Shown here piece after piece: positions 1 through 10,245 of a stretch of 64,000 nt of DNA. The position numbers and the translations under genes are program-made. Numbering within the stretch: the first letter of the stretch is position 1; each line of letters begins with the position of its first letter. The stretch covers positions 1 to 64,000 of the forward strand of contig JAJTDE010000002.1 of assembly GCA_021298085.1 (NCBI GenBank), in the 5' to 3' direction. The notes under the pieces were generated by a model, which worked only from the letters and a program-made list of their open reading frames with translations, had not been told where the DNA came from and made no database searches. The stretch is from Rubrivivax sp. GTDB taxonomy: Bacteria; Pseudomonadota; Gammaproteobacteria; Burkholderiales; Burkholderiaceae_C.

Positions 1-361
1 AGGGTATGGCTGTTCGCCATTTAAAGAGGTACGTGAGCTGGGTTTAAAACGTCGTGAGACAGTTTGGTCCCTATCTTCCGTGGGCGCTGCAAGATTGAGA
101 GAGCCTGCTCCTAGTACGAGAGGACCGGAGTGGACGCACCTCTGGTGTATCGGTTGTCACGCCAGTGGCATTGCCGAGTAGCTAAGTGCGGAAGAGATAA
201 CCGCTGAAAGCATCTAAGCGGGAAACTCGTCTCAAGATGAGTCTTGCCGGGGCCTTGAGCCCCCTGAAGAGTCGTCCGAGACCAGGACGTTGATAGGTCG
301 GGTGTGGAAGCGCAGTAATGCGTTGAGCTAACCGATACTAATTGCTCGTGCGGCTTGACCC
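1..361 (+). rRNA. 23S ribosomal RNA, 3' end (partial)
   Basis: Conserved 23S 3' motifs, e.g. 'cctagtacgagaggaccggagtggacg' (sarcin-ricin loop) and the terminal '...gttgagctaaccgatactaatt...cggcttgacc'. End is approximate. Confidence 0.97.
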
Positions 362-482
362 TATAATTTTGACGGATGGACTTTGAAGTTCAGTTAATGC
401 CAAGGTTGGCGTAGTCAAGAGAAGTATCTGATCGATCTATGAATTGGCTGCTGAGTGAAGACACTCGGTGGCGACAAGTCAA

Positions 483-596
483 GCCTGATGACCATAGCGA
501 GGTGGTCCCACTCCTTCCCATCCCGAACAGGACAGTGAAACGCCTCTGCGCCGATGATAGTGCGGGTTCCCGTGTGAAAGTAGGACATTGTCAGGC
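483..596 (+). rRNA. 5S ribosomal RNA
   Basis: Terminal helix gcctga...tcaggc; internal 'ccatagcgaggtggtcccactccttcccatcccgaacaggacagtgaaacgcctctgcgccgatgatagtg' is 5S-like. Confidence 0.95.
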
Positions 597-606
597 TATT
601 TACCGA

Positions 607-641
607 AGACCCAGTCTTGCGAAAGCAGACTGGGTCTTTTC
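607..641 (+). terminator. Rho-independent terminator of the rRNA operon
   Basis: Perfect 11-bp stem agacccagtct/agactgggtct closed by a gcgaaagc GNRA-type loop, followed by a T-rich tract. Confidence 0.9.
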
Positions 642-772
642 CTTTTGGGGGGTTGGTCAAGCACTGCATCTGCGCGGCGCAGCATCTGTACAGTGCTTCG
701 GCCAGCTTCAGTAAGCGCGGGTACTGAACCCACTCGATCCTCCGTAGGCCCATCTGCTGCGGACACTGCCTC

Positions 773-1177
773 ATGAAGAAATTGCTTCTCTATGTCGCCA
801 ACCGGATCTGGCTAATCTTAGCTCTTTACGTTGCGAGCCTAGCCCTAGCTGCGGGCCTGTTCTCGTTGACCGAAGGCAAGCCGTTCCTTGACAGCCTCTG
901 GTGGGCAGCGGTGACTGCATTGACCGTCGGCTATGGTGATATCACGCCCATCACACCTCTCGGGCGCACAATCGGGGTGCTGTTTGGGCACTTCTGGATC
1001 TTCATGATCATTCCCATGATCATCGCGAACATATTGATGCACTTGGTGGATGACAGAAATGCCTTCACCCATGAGGAACAGGTCGAACTCATGCTGCGAA
1101 TAAGCAAGCTCGAGTCGCTCATCAATGGCGCTCGAGGATCTGGTGCTCCGAAAGCTGGCACTGAAGCGGGGCCCTAA
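773..1177 (+). CDS. Two-TM potassium channel-like protein (Ion_trans_2)
   Basis: 134 aa; TVGYGD selectivity filter between two hydrophobic helices. Confidence 0.85.
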   Translation: MKKLLLYVANRIWLILALYVASLALAAGLFSLTEGKPFLDSLWWAAVTALTVGYGDITPITPLGRTIGVLFGHFWIFMIIPMIIANILMHLVDDRNAFTHEEQVELMLRISKLESLINGARGSGAPKAGTEAGP

Positions 1178-1478
1178 AAACTCAAGGCTCTCCAACCCCA
1201 TCACTTCGGGTGAGATCGGCTCTGATCACGTGGTTCACCCAGCAGAGCACATCAAAAACGATAGAGGCTGAACTGACTCCGGGGGAGAGGCCCTCACGTT
1301 CCCCTGTACGTCCTGAAGCCTGACCGCAGATTGCATGGCGTGTCGAACAGGCAACTCGCCATCAATAGACGTCTGCGACTCCGCATCGAGACTTCCAGCA
1401 GTGCTGGGTCCGGCATTACGATCTCGCCCGTCGCACTCCACCATCCGCGCGCTCTCGACCCAACCTGGAACACTCTCC

Positions 1479-2663
1479 ATGTCAAACGACCCAATCGTCA
1501 TCGCGTCCGCCGTACGAACCCCGATTGCAGCGTTGATGGGTGACTTTGCAGATCATGCGGCTTGGCAGCTGGGCGCGATTGCGATACGCGCGGCCACGGA
1601 GCGAGCTGGCATACCTAACGACCTGGTCGACGAAGTCTTGATGGGGAACTGCCTGATGGCTGGACAGGGCCAGGCGCCCGCACGCCAAGCAGCACTCGCA
1701 GCGGGACTTCCACAAGGTGTTGGCGCAATCACACTCAGCAAGATGTGTGGAAGTGGAATGCGTGCTGTGATGCTGGCCAGTGACATGCTGGCGGCCGAAA
1801 GCGCGCGCGTGCTTATTGCGGGTGGCATGGAAAGCATGACCAATGCACCGCACCTGATGTTTGCGCGCAAAGGGATCAAGTACGGGCACGGACAACTTTT
1901 TGATCACATGGCGCTTGACGGCTTGGAAGACGCCTATGACAGAGGCAAAGCCATGGGTGTCTTTGCTGAGCGTTGCGCCGCCCACTATGGGTTCACCCGT
2001 GAAGACCAAGACGCGTACTCCATGGAGTCCACACGCCGTGCCAGGAAGGCGAATGAAGACGGCCTCTTCAGCTGGGAAATCGCGCCAGCACCGAGATCAT
2101 CCAAGGTCACTGGCGCCCCCCTCGTGACCCAGGATGAACAGCCTGCCAAAGCCAAGCTTGACAAAGTGCCGCTCCTCAAGCCGGCCTTCCTGAAGGATGG
2201 CACGATTACTGCGGCGAATGCCTCAAGCATCAGCGATGGTGCGGCAGCGCTTGCACTGATGAAAGAGAGCACTGCGCGGGCGCACGGTGTGACGCCGTTG
2301 GCCAGGATCATCAGCCACGCGGTCCATGCGCAAGCTCCTGAATGGTTCTCAACCGCGCCCGCCGGAGCCATCCGCAAGGCTCTGAACAAGGCAGGATGGA
2401 CACACGAACACGTCGACCTGTGGGAAGTGAACGAGGCCTTCGCAGCCGTCAGCATGGCGGCCATGGCCGAGTTTCACCTGCCCCATGACATCGTCAATGT
2501 TCACGGCGGAGCGGTGGCCTTGGGACACCCCATCGGCGCCAGTGGAGCACGAATCATCGTGACGCTGATGGGAGCGCTTCGTCAAAAAGGACTGAAGCGC
2601 GGCATGGCAGCGCTGTGCATCGGCGGCGGCGAGGCAACGGCGCTGGCACTCGAGATGCTGTGA
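1479..2663 (+). CDS. Acetyl-CoA C-acyltransferase (thiolase)
   Basis: MSNDPIVIASAVRTPIAALMGDF..., KMCGSGMRAVM active-site Cys, VNVHGGAVALGHPIGASGAR and CIGGGEATALALE. Internal ATG chosen. Confidence 0.95.
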   Translation: MSNDPIVIASAVRTPIAALMGDFADHAAWQLGAIAIRAATERAGIPNDLVDEVLMGNCLMAGQGQAPARQAALAAGLPQGVGAITLSKMCGSGMRAVMLASDMLAAESARVLIAGGMESMTNAPHLMFARKGIKYGHGQLFDHMALDGLEDAYDRGKAMGVFAERCAAHYGFTREDQDAYSMESTRRARKANEDGLFSWEIAPAPRSSKVTGAPLVTQDEQPAKAKLDKVPLLKPAFLKDGTITAANASSISDGAAALALMKESTARAHGVTPLARIISHAVHAQAPEWFSTAPAGAIRKALNKAGWTHEHVDLWEVNEAFAAVSMAAMAEFHLPHDIVNVHGGAVALGHPIGASGARIIVTLMGALRQKGLKRGMAALCIGGGEATALALEML

Positions 2664-3370
2664 TGTCCGATCCGGTCGCGGCGGCTGGCTGGATGTTGGC
2701 GGAGTCCTCAAACGTCCGTCACTATGGGACGTTCGCTGTAGCGGTTCTCGTTGTCAACCTGACGCCAGGAGCCGACACTGTCGTTACCATCACCCGTACC
2801 TTGGAGTCCGGGACGAAAGCGGGGCTATGCACGGCTCTGGGCGTCAGTGCCGGCTGTGCCGTACACGCCATGGCAGTCGCCATGGGACTGACCGCCATGC
2901 TGGCAGCGTCGACGGCCACCTTTGACGCCTTGAAGTGGACGGGTGCCGCCTACTTGTTGTGGATGGGCTGCACGTGGGTGAAACAGGCCTTCAACTCAGC
3001 CGGAAAGGGCGAGGTATCACACAGCGCTGCTGTTCAGTCAGCCTCGCATGGGTGGCCAGACTTCAGACTGGGCATCGTCACCAACGTGCTCAACCCCAAG
3101 GTCGCACTGTTCTTCCTTGCCTTCTTGCCGCAGTTCATTGACACATCCAGTCGCGGGCGGGCGGAGGACATCTTGCTGCTGGGGCTTTGGTTCGCTCTGC
3201 AAAGCTTTGTCTACCTCACGGTGTTGGTGTGGCTGACAAGCCGGGTACGCCAAGACGTGTGGTCAGTCAAACTGCGCCAGGCAGCACAAGTCTGTGCCGG
3301 CATGCTGCTTGTCGCGTTGGCCGTTCGACTGTCACTGTCCCGGGCGCCCACCACATGGACGCTTCCCTGA
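2663..3370 (+). CDS. LysE/RhtB family amino-acid exporter
   Basis: FAVAVLVVNLTPGADTVVTITRTLESGTKAGLCTALGVSAG LysE signature; ATG overlaps the thiolase stop. Confidence 0.88.
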   Translation: MSDPVAAAGWMLAESSNVRHYGTFAVAVLVVNLTPGADTVVTITRTLESGTKAGLCTALGVSAGCAVHAMAVAMGLTAMLAASTATFDALKWTGAAYLLWMGCTWVKQAFNSAGKGEVSHSAAVQSASHGWPDFRLGIVTNVLNPKVALFFLAFLPQFIDTSSRGRAEDILLLGLWFALQSFVYLTVLVWLTSRVRQDVWSVKLRQAAQVCAGMLLVALAVRLSLSRAPTTWTLP

Positions 3371-3451
3371 ATCAGCTGACTGGCGAATGCTTGACGGCGA
3401 TGCAACGCTAGCCGCAGTACCCTTGCTCAACCAACGACAGGCATCCTACCC

Positions 3452-4117
3452 ATGAAAGTCCTCATCATCGGTGCATCGCGCGGCATTGGACTGGAACTTG
3501 CCAAGCAGTATCGCGCCGAGAATCACGCTGTTCTGGGCACGGTACGCAGCGAAGAGGCAAGCCGATATCTCCACGACACGGGCGCCGCTGCACTCCGGCT
3601 GGACGTCACCAGTGCAGAGAGTTGTGGCCAGCTCACGGCAACACTCGATGGCGAGCGATTCGACCTGGTCTACCTGAACGCCGGTGTCTTCGGACCCCGC
3701 TTGAGAGAGTTCGAGACGCCCACGCAAAGCGACTTCGACCATGTGATGCACACCAATGTGCTCGGCCCCATGCGCCTGTTGCCGCTGATTCCCGATCTGC
3801 TCGCACCCGGTGCGCGGGTCGTGATCGTATCGTCGCGCATGGGTTCCATGGCCTTGCGCACCGAGGGCCATGCCTGGCTGTACCGAGCGTCGAAGGCCGC
3901 ACTGAACTCGGTGATGAAGGATGCGTCCTTGATTCTCGGTGCCCGTGCCGTCTGCGTGGCGCTGCACCCAGGGTGGGTTCGAACCGACATGGGCGGCGCG
4001 CAGGCCGATTTGTCCGTGCAGCAAAGTGTCACAGACATCCGACGAACCGTTTCGCGATTGGGCGCAGCCGACAATGGCAGCTTCCTCAACCACGACGGGA
4101 CTCCGCTTGCCTGGTAA
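3452..4117 (+). CDS. Short-chain dehydrogenase/reductase
   Basis: MKVLIIGASRGIGLELAKQY Rossmann motif, NAG and YRASKAALN motifs. Confidence 0.92.
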   Translation: MKVLIIGASRGIGLELAKQYRAENHAVLGTVRSEEASRYLHDTGAAALRLDVTSAESCGQLTATLDGERFDLVYLNAGVFGPRLREFETPTQSDFDHVMHTNVLGPMRLLPLIPDLLAPGARVVIVSSRMGSMALRTEGHAWLYRASKAALNSVMKDASLILGARAVCVALHPGWVRTDMGGAQADLSVQQSVTDIRRTVSRLGAADNGSFLNHDGTPLAW

Positions 4118-4170
4118 ACGCGCAACTGTCGCTTCACCTCTGCAAACCGCCAGCATCAGGACACGTTGAC

Positions 4171-5304
4171 ATGATCCTCACCGAAGACTACCTGGCCATC
4201 CAGGATGCGGTACGTGCTTACGTCAGCCAGGAGATCGGACCCCATGCGGCGCGATGGGACAAGGAACATCACTTCCCCGCGCAACAGCTCCAGGGGCTCG
4301 CGGCCTTGGGATGCTGGGGCGTTGCCGTGCCAGAAGCCTACGGCGGAGCCGGCCTGGACTACCTCGCACTCTCCATCATGCTGGAAGAGATTGCGGCCGG
4401 CGACGGCGGCACGAGCACGGTGATCAGCGTCAACAACTGTCCCGTGTGTTCGATCCTGATGGCCTATGGCACCGAGGCACAGAAGCAACGCTTTCTGGTG
4501 CCACTCGCACGCGGCGAGATGCTTGGCGCGTTCTGCCTGACAGAGCCCCACGTTGGCTCCGAAGCCAGTGGCCTGCGCACGACGGCTCGCCGTGACGCAG
4601 ACAGCTACGTCCTCGATGGCGTGAAGCAGTTCATCACCAGTGGGAAGCATGGTGATCTCGCCATTGTCATGGCCGTGACCGACAAGGCCGCAGGCAAGAA
4701 GGGCATCAGCGCCTTTCTGGTCCCCACCCATACACCCGGCTATGTTGTGGCTCGGTTGGAAGAAAAAATGGGACAGCACAGCAGCGACACCGCACAGATC
4801 GTCTTTGACAACTGCCGCATTCCCGTCGAGAACCGTATCGGCGACGAAGGCATGGGCCTGAAGATCGCGCTGTCTGGCCTCGAGGGTGGGCGTATTGGCA
4901 TCGCAAGCCAGGCCGTAGGAATGGCGCGCGCGGCCTTCGACGCGGCCCTGACGTATGCCCATCAGCGGCACTCCTTCGGCACGGCGATCTTCAACCACCA
5001 GGCCGTCCAGTTCAAGCTGGCCGAGATGGCTACCCGCATCGAAGCCGCTCGCCAGTTGGTGCATCATGCTGCCGCCCTGAAGGACGCCGGACAGCCCTGC
5101 CTCAAGGAGGCCGCCATGGCCAAGCTGATGGCCAGCGAAATGGCGGAGCGTGTGTGCTCCGATGCCATCCAGGTGCACGGCGGCTATGGTTACCTGAGTG
5201 ACTTTCCGGTCGAACGCATCTACCGGGATGTCAGGGTCTGCCAGATCTACGAGGGGACCAGCGAGGTTCAGAAGATCCTCATTGCCAGGGCCTTGGCTGC
5301 ATGA
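4171..5304 (+). CDS. Acyl-CoA dehydrogenase
   Basis: MILTEDYLAIQD...FCLTEPHVGSEASGLRTTA...QVHGGYGYLSDFPVERIYRDVRVCQIYEGTSEVQKILIARAL; start at ATG 4171 rather than the track's 3622. Confidence 0.95.
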   Translation: MILTEDYLAIQDAVRAYVSQEIGPHAARWDKEHHFPAQQLQGLAALGCWGVAVPEAYGGAGLDYLALSIMLEEIAAGDGGTSTVISVNNCPVCSILMAYGTEAQKQRFLVPLARGEMLGAFCLTEPHVGSEASGLRTTARRDADSYVLDGVKQFITSGKHGDLAIVMAVTDKAAGKKGISAFLVPTHTPGYVVARLEEKMGQHSSDTAQIVFDNCRIPVENRIGDEGMGLKIALSGLEGGRIGIASQAVGMARAAFDAALTYAHQRHSFGTAIFNHQAVQFKLAEMATRIEAARQLVHHAAALKDAGQPCLKEAAMAKLMASEMAERVCSDAIQVHGGYGYLSDFPVERIYRDVRVCQIYEGTSEVQKILIARALAA

Positions 5305-6749
5305 ACGAGCAGGAGGCCCGCCAGGTGTTGCTGGTGCAGGCCTACGACGCGGCGCCTGGGCCGCTGTGGACGGCCGATGACGCTCGCTGGGCCTCGCGCC
5401 TGGCCGACGAGACCGCCGCGAACGAGACCTCTGCCGAGCGCTGGGCGGTGGCCCGAGCGCAGCATGCGCTGGAGCGCCTGAAGCCGCGCAACCCCGCCGT
5501 TGACACCTGGCTGGCACATCGCTGGTGGCGCCGGCGCTGGCTGGTGGTGGCCTCGACACTGGGCCTGATCGCGGGCCTCGCTGCCAACCTGCTCGGCCCC
5601 GGCCAGCGAGTCGACGTGCTGGCGCCCATGCTGTGGGCCGTGGTCCTCTGGAACCTTGGCATCTATGCGCTGCTGCTGCTGAACATCCTTCGGGTTGCGC
5701 CCGGTCTGATGGGCGGCCACATTCGCCAACTGGTGGCGCGCCTTTGGCACCGCGGCGTGGTGGCTGGCCCCTTGGCCGTGGCGGCGTTGCGCTGGTCGGA
5801 GGTGGCTCGCCCGATGCACGCTGTTCGAGCGGCTGCCCTGCTGCATGGTGCAGCGGGCGGTTTTGGGTTGGGCTTGCTCGGTGGTCTGTACTGGCGCGGG
5901 CTGGCCCTTGACTACCGTGCGGGCTGGGAAAGCACGTTCATTGAGCCCACGATGGTGCATGCCTTGCTCGGCGTGTTGCTTGCACCAGCGCTGGCACTCA
6001 CCGGCCTGACCCTGCCCGATGAGTCCATGCTGGGCGCGATGCGGCTGACGCCGCAGAATCCGCAGGCTCACGCGTCTGCAGCGATCTGGATTCACCTGTA
6101 TGCGGCCACGCTGATGGCGTTTATCGTCTTGCCGCGTGCTGTCCTGACAGTGCTGGCCCTGTTTCGCGCGAATTGGCTGTCACAGCGCATTCGTCTTGAC
6201 CAGGGGCCCTCTGCGGCGATGTGGCACCTTGACCAAGCACGCCGAAGCGGCCGCGAACCAAGGGTTCAGGTGATGCCCTATGCGCAGACGCCCGCCGCCA
6301 ACACCGCGCTGGGCTTGCGCCAGTTGCTCGCACAGGCCCTCGGCGATGAGGTCGTCATGAAAATGGGTGACACCACGCTGGTGGGCCAGGAAGACGCCGT
6401 GGCGGCGCGTGCAGGCACTGCCCAGACGAGCCTGCGGATTGCGTTGGCCGACATGTCGGCCACGCCAGAGCGGGAGCATCACGGCCGTTGGTGCTCCGCC
6501 CTGGACGCCCTGGGTTCCGATACGCCCTGGTTGCTGCTGGTTGACGAGGCGGCCTACCGGACACGCTTCGGCAGCCTGCCCGGCCGGCTGCCCGAGCGGC
6601 GCCAAGCCTGGCAAGCGTTTGCCGATGCCCAGGGAGCACGCCTGGCGATGGTCAATCTCGATCAACCCGAGCTGCCGGACAACCTGATCGCCTTGCGTGC
6701 TGCGCTGCAGGCCTCGGCCGGCGGCGCGTCAGGCGGAGCTTCGTCATGA
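5301..6749 (+). CDS. DUF2868-like multi-TM membrane protein
   Basis: 482 aa, several TM segments; ATGA overlaps on both sides; pairs with the downstream GTPase. Confidence 0.7.
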   Translation: MNEQEARQVLLVQAYDAAPGPLWTADDARWASRLADETAANETSAERWAVARAQHALERLKPRNPAVDTWLAHRWWRRRWLVVASTLGLIAGLAANLLGPGQRVDVLAPMLWAVVLWNLGIYALLLLNILRVAPGLMGGHIRQLVARLWHRGVVAGPLAVAALRWSEVARPMHAVRAAALLHGAAGGFGLGLLGGLYWRGLALDYRAGWESTFIEPTMVHALLGVLLAPALALTGLTLPDESMLGAMRLTPQNPQAHASAAIWIHLYAATLMAFIVLPRAVLTVLALFRANWLSQRIRLDQGPSAAMWHLDQARRSGREPRVQVMPYAQTPAANTALGLRQLLAQALGDEVVMKMGDTTLVGQEDAVAARAGTAQTSLRIALADMSATPEREHHGRWCSALDALGSDTPWLLLVDEAAYRTRFGSLPGRLPERRQAWQAFADAQGARLAMVNLDQPELPDNLIALRAALQASAGGASGGASS

Positions 6750-8284
6750 AGGCTGAGCCGCAACGCATCACGCTGAGCCTGATCTCGCACACCAACGCTG
6801 GCAAGACGACACTGGCCCGTACCTTGCTGCAGCAGGACATCGGTGAAGTCAGGGATGCGCCGCATGTGACGGAATTTGTGGAGGCCCACCGCCTGGTGCG
6901 CAGCGAGACGGGTGACGAACTCGTACTCTGGGACACCCCCGGATTCGGCGACAGTGTGCGCCTGCTGAATCGGGTTCAGCGTGACGGTACGGCCCTGGGG
7001 TGGTTTCTGACCGCCGTGTGGGACCGCTGGCAAGACCGTCCGTTCTGGGCGAGCCAGCAGGCCCTGCGGCATGTCCGTGACCAGACCGATGTGGTGCTGT
7101 ACCTGGTCAACGCCGCTGAAGCACCGGAAGCAGCGCCCCACGTCGATGCAGAAATGCGGCTCCTCGGCTGGATGGGACGCCCGGTGGTGGTGGTGCTCAA
7201 TCAGCTCGGTGTGGACCACGATGCTGCACGCGATCGCGCAGACCTGGAACGTTGGCGCATGCATCTCGCGCGCCACCCGGGTGTGGGCGCCTTGCTCCCC
7301 CTGGACGCCTTTGCCCGCTGCTGGGTGCAGGAAGGCGTACTGTGGCAGGTCATCGCCCAGGCACTCAAGTCCCCTCAGAGTGACGCCATGCTGCGACTGG
7401 CCCAGGCCTGGTGGCTGCCCCGGCACCAATGCTTCGTGGCCGCGTCGCAGGTGCTGGCGGATTCGCTGGCCGACATGGCGTTGCTGCGTGTGCCGTTGGA
7501 AGGCCAGGGCTCGCTGGCGCAGGCCTGGCGCGGTTTGGCCGGTGGTGTTGCGCGGCGTGCGCTGGCCAAGTGGGAGCCGGCGAACGCAGAGACCCGCTCG
7601 GAGGACCGTGACGATCAACAGGCGCAACGCCAACTCATTCAAGCCGTGGAGCAGCGTCTGGACAGCGAGCTTTCGGCCATGCTGGGCCTTCACGCCTTGC
7701 AGGCAGATGCTGAGACCCGCGCTGCCATCACACTGCGTGTGGACGGCCTGCTGGACCTGCATACCCGCCTCAACGAGCGAAAGTCAGCGGCCTGGGGCGG
7801 CGTGATCACGGGGGCACTGGCAGGTCTGAAAGCTGACGTGGCCAGCGGTGGCCTGACGCTTGGTGGCGGCATGCTCGTTGGTGGGGTGCTCGGTGCCTTG
7901 GCCGGGATGGGTGTGGCCAAGGGTCTGAACACGGTGCGCGGCGGCGGTGTCCCCTGGGCTGGACTCAGCACCGCAGCGTTGGACGCACTGGTCGAGGCCG
8001 CGCTCCTTCGTTACCTGGCCGTGGCTCACTTTGGGCGTGGCCGTGGTTCGTGGCAACACGACCCTGTGCCCCAGCACTGGTTGGCTACCGTGCAGGCCAC
8101 GCTGGAACTGCAGCGCGCAGCATGGGCGGCTGCCTGGGACGCTCGCCCTCGTGCCGGCCCCGCACCGGGGACTGCCGCCGAGCGTGAGAGACTGGCCCGC
8201 GCACTGCAGCCGTTGCTGGCTGCATCGATGCGCGACACGTTGCTGCGCCTGTACCCCGAAGCCGCAGCACAATGGGCGTCATGA
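6746..8284 (+). CDS. GTPase-domain protein with C-terminal DUF3482-like region
   Basis: P-loop [18 protein letters not shown] (G3), VVVLNQLG (G4-like); C-terminal glycine-rich hydrophobic repeat. Confidence 0.75.
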   Translation: MKAEPQRITLSLISHTNAGKTTLARTLLQQDIGEVRDAPHVTEFVEAHRLVRSETGDELVLWDTPGFGDSVRLLNRVQRDGTALGWFLTAVWDRWQDRPFWASQQALRHVRDQTDVVLYLVNAAEAPEAAPHVDAEMRLLGWMGRPVVVVLNQLGVDHDAARDRADLERWRMHLARHPGVGALLPLDAFARCWVQEGVLWQVIAQALKSPQSDAMLRLAQAWWLPRHQCFVAASQVLADSLADMALLRVPLEGQGSLAQAWRGLAGGVARRALAKWEPANAETRSEDRDDQQAQRQLIQAVEQRLDSELSAMLGLHALQADAETRAAITLRVDGLLDLHTRLNERKSAAWGGVITGALAGLKADVASGGLTLGGGMLVGGVLGALAGMGVAKGLNTVRGGGVPWAGLSTAALDALVEAALLRYLAVAHFGRGRGSWQHDPVPQHWLATVQATLELQRAAWAAAWDARPRAGPAPGTAAERERLARALQPLLAASMRDTLLRLYPEAAAQWAS

Positions 8285-8736
8285 GCAGCGCCACCAAGCC
8301 CCACGATCCGCAGGCCCACCGTCGGCCGTTCCATCTGGCCTTTCCGGTACACGATCTGGCAGCGGCCCGTGCCTTCTACGGTGGGCTTCTCGGCTGCCCG
8401 GAAGGGCGCAGTTCACCCGAATGGATCGATTTCGATCTCTACGGCCACCAGGTGGTCGCCCATCTGGCGCCCGAGGAATGCCGCAAGGCCGCCACCAATG
8501 CCGTGGACGGCGATGCGGTTCCCGTCAGCCACTTTGGGGTCGTACTGCCGATGGCTGAGTGGGAAGCGCTGGCTGCCAAGCTTCAGGCCGTAGGCACTCG
8601 GTTCATCATCGAGCCCCACATTCGTTTCAAGGGTCTGCCCGGCGAGCAGGCCACGCTCTTCTTCCTGGACCCGTCGGGCAATGCGCTTGAATTCAAGGCC
8701 TTTGCCGACTTGAACCAGTTGTTTGCCAAGCAGTAG
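8281..8736 (+). CDS. VOC (glyoxalase/dioxygenase superfamily) protein
   Basis: [31 protein letters not shown]...[15 protein letters not shown]. Start 8272 or 8281. Confidence 0.88.
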   Translation: MSSATKPHDPQAHRRPFHLAFPVHDLAAARAFYGGLLGCPEGRSSPEWIDFDLYGHQVVAHLAPEECRKAATNAVDGDAVPVSHFGVVLPMAEWEALAAKLQAVGTRFIIEPHIRFKGLPGEQATLFFLDPSGNALEFKAFADLNQLFAKQ

Positions 8737-8784
8737 ACCTCGGTATCTGCGGATGCCCTGGCCTGCGCTCACGCGAGGTCTGTC

Positions 8785-10206
8785 ATGAACATAGTCATCG
8801 TCGGTGCGGGACGTGTCGGCGAAAGTGTGGCCGAAAGCCTGCTGAGCGAGAAGAACGACATCACGCTGGTCGACACCGACCCCTTGCGCCTGCGCCAGCT
8901 TCAGGAGCGCTTGGACTTGCGCAGCGTCGTCGGCAATGCGATCCAGCCCAGTGTGCTGGCCGATGCCGGCCTGCGAGACGCCGACATGCTGATCGCCTGT
9001 GCACCGCAGGACGAGACCAACCTGGTTGTCTGCAAGGTGGCGCACGAGATCTTCAATGTGCCCACCACGATTGCCCGCTTGCGCAGCCCGGAGTTCGAGA
9101 ACGGCTCGCCGCTCCTGGGCAAGTCGGGCTTCGCGATCGACCAGGTGATCTGTCCTGAGCAGACCGTCACTGCCTACGTGCGCAAGCTGATCGAATACCC
9201 GGAAGCGCTGCAGGTGCTGGAATTCGCGCACGGCCTGGTCAGCCTCATCGCTGTCCGCGCAGTGGAGGGTGGCCCACTGGTTTTGCACAGCCTCTCGGAG
9301 ATACCCAGCCTGGTGCCGGGGGTCGACATGCGCATCGTGGCGATCTATCGCCGGGATTCGGCCTTGACTGAGCTGGACGGGTCAACGCGCATCGAGCCGG
9401 GTGACGAGGTTTTTGTGCTCGCGGCCACCGAACACATCCGCACAGTGCTGGGTGCCTTGCGCAAGATGGACCGTGTCGTCAGGCGCATCATGGTGGCCGG
9501 TGGCGGCAAGGTGGGCTTGCGCCTGGCGCGCGAGCTGGGTACGCAGTACCAGCTGAAGATTATCGAGTCCAACCGCCTGCGCTGCGAATACCTGGCCACG
9601 CAGTTGCCCCCTGAGGTGCTCGTGCTCCAGGGCGACAGCACCGATGAAGACCTGCTCGGTGACGAAAACGTCGACGGCATGGACCTGTTCCTGGCGCTGA
9701 CCAGCGACGACGAGGACAACATCCTGAGCTGCCTGCTGGCCAAGCGGCTCGGTGCCAAGCGTGTGCTGGCGGTCATCAACCGCCGCGCGTATGCCGATCT
9801 GGTGCAGGGCACGCAGATCGACATCGCGATCTCACCGAGCCACACCGTGATCGGCGAGCTGCTGGCCTTTGTCCGGCGCGGCGATGTGGAGGCCGTGCAT
9901 TCGCTTCGGCGCGGCGCGGCAGAGGCCCTGGAAGCGATCGTGCGAGGCGACCACAAGACCTGCAAGTTGGCCGGTCGGCGCATTGAAGAGGTCTCGATGC
10001 CCAAGGGTGCGCAGGTCGGGGCGATCGTTCGCGGCCTGCACGATGCCGAGGGCCGCGCTGCAGGCTCGGACGCCAAGCCGCAGGTCATCATTGCGCACCA
10101 CGACACGATGGTGCTCCCGCACGACCACGTGATCATCTTTGTGCCGCGCAAGCGAATGGTGCGTGACATCGAGAAGCTGTTCCAGGTGAGCGCGACCTTC
10201 TTCTGA
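8785..10206 (+). CDS. trkA: Trk system potassium transporter TrkA
   Basis: Two Rossmann/TrkA_N repeats (MNIVIVGAGRVGESVAESL; RRIMVAGGGKVGLRLARELG), each with a TrkA_C-like tail. Confidence 0.95.
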   Translation: MNIVIVGAGRVGESVAESLLSEKNDITLVDTDPLRLRQLQERLDLRSVVGNAIQPSVLADAGLRDADMLIACAPQDETNLVVCKVAHEIFNVPTTIARLRSPEFENGSPLLGKSGFAIDQVICPEQTVTAYVRKLIEYPEALQVLEFAHGLVSLIAVRAVEGGPLVLHSLSEIPSLVPGVDMRIVAIYRRDSALTELDGSTRIEPGDEVFVLAATEHIRTVLGALRKMDRVVRRIMVAGGGKVGLRLARELGTQYQLKIIESNRLRCEYLATQLPPEVLVLQGDSTDEDLLGDENVDGMDLFLALTSDDEDNILSCLLAKRLGAKRVLAVINRRAYADLVQGTQIDIAISPSHTVIGELLAFVRRGDVEAVHSLRRGAAEALEAIVRGDHKTCKLAGRRIEEVSMPKGAQVGAIVRGLHDAEGRAAGSDAKPQVIIAHHDTMVLPHDHVIIFVPRKRMVRDIEKLFQVSATFF

Positions 10207-10245
10207 GGTCACGAAACACCCGCAGCCCAAAGCACCACCAGCGCC

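Noticed and set aside
415-776. Small ORFs over the 5S rRNA and its terminator
   Set aside because: Overlap structural RNA; not plausible CDS.
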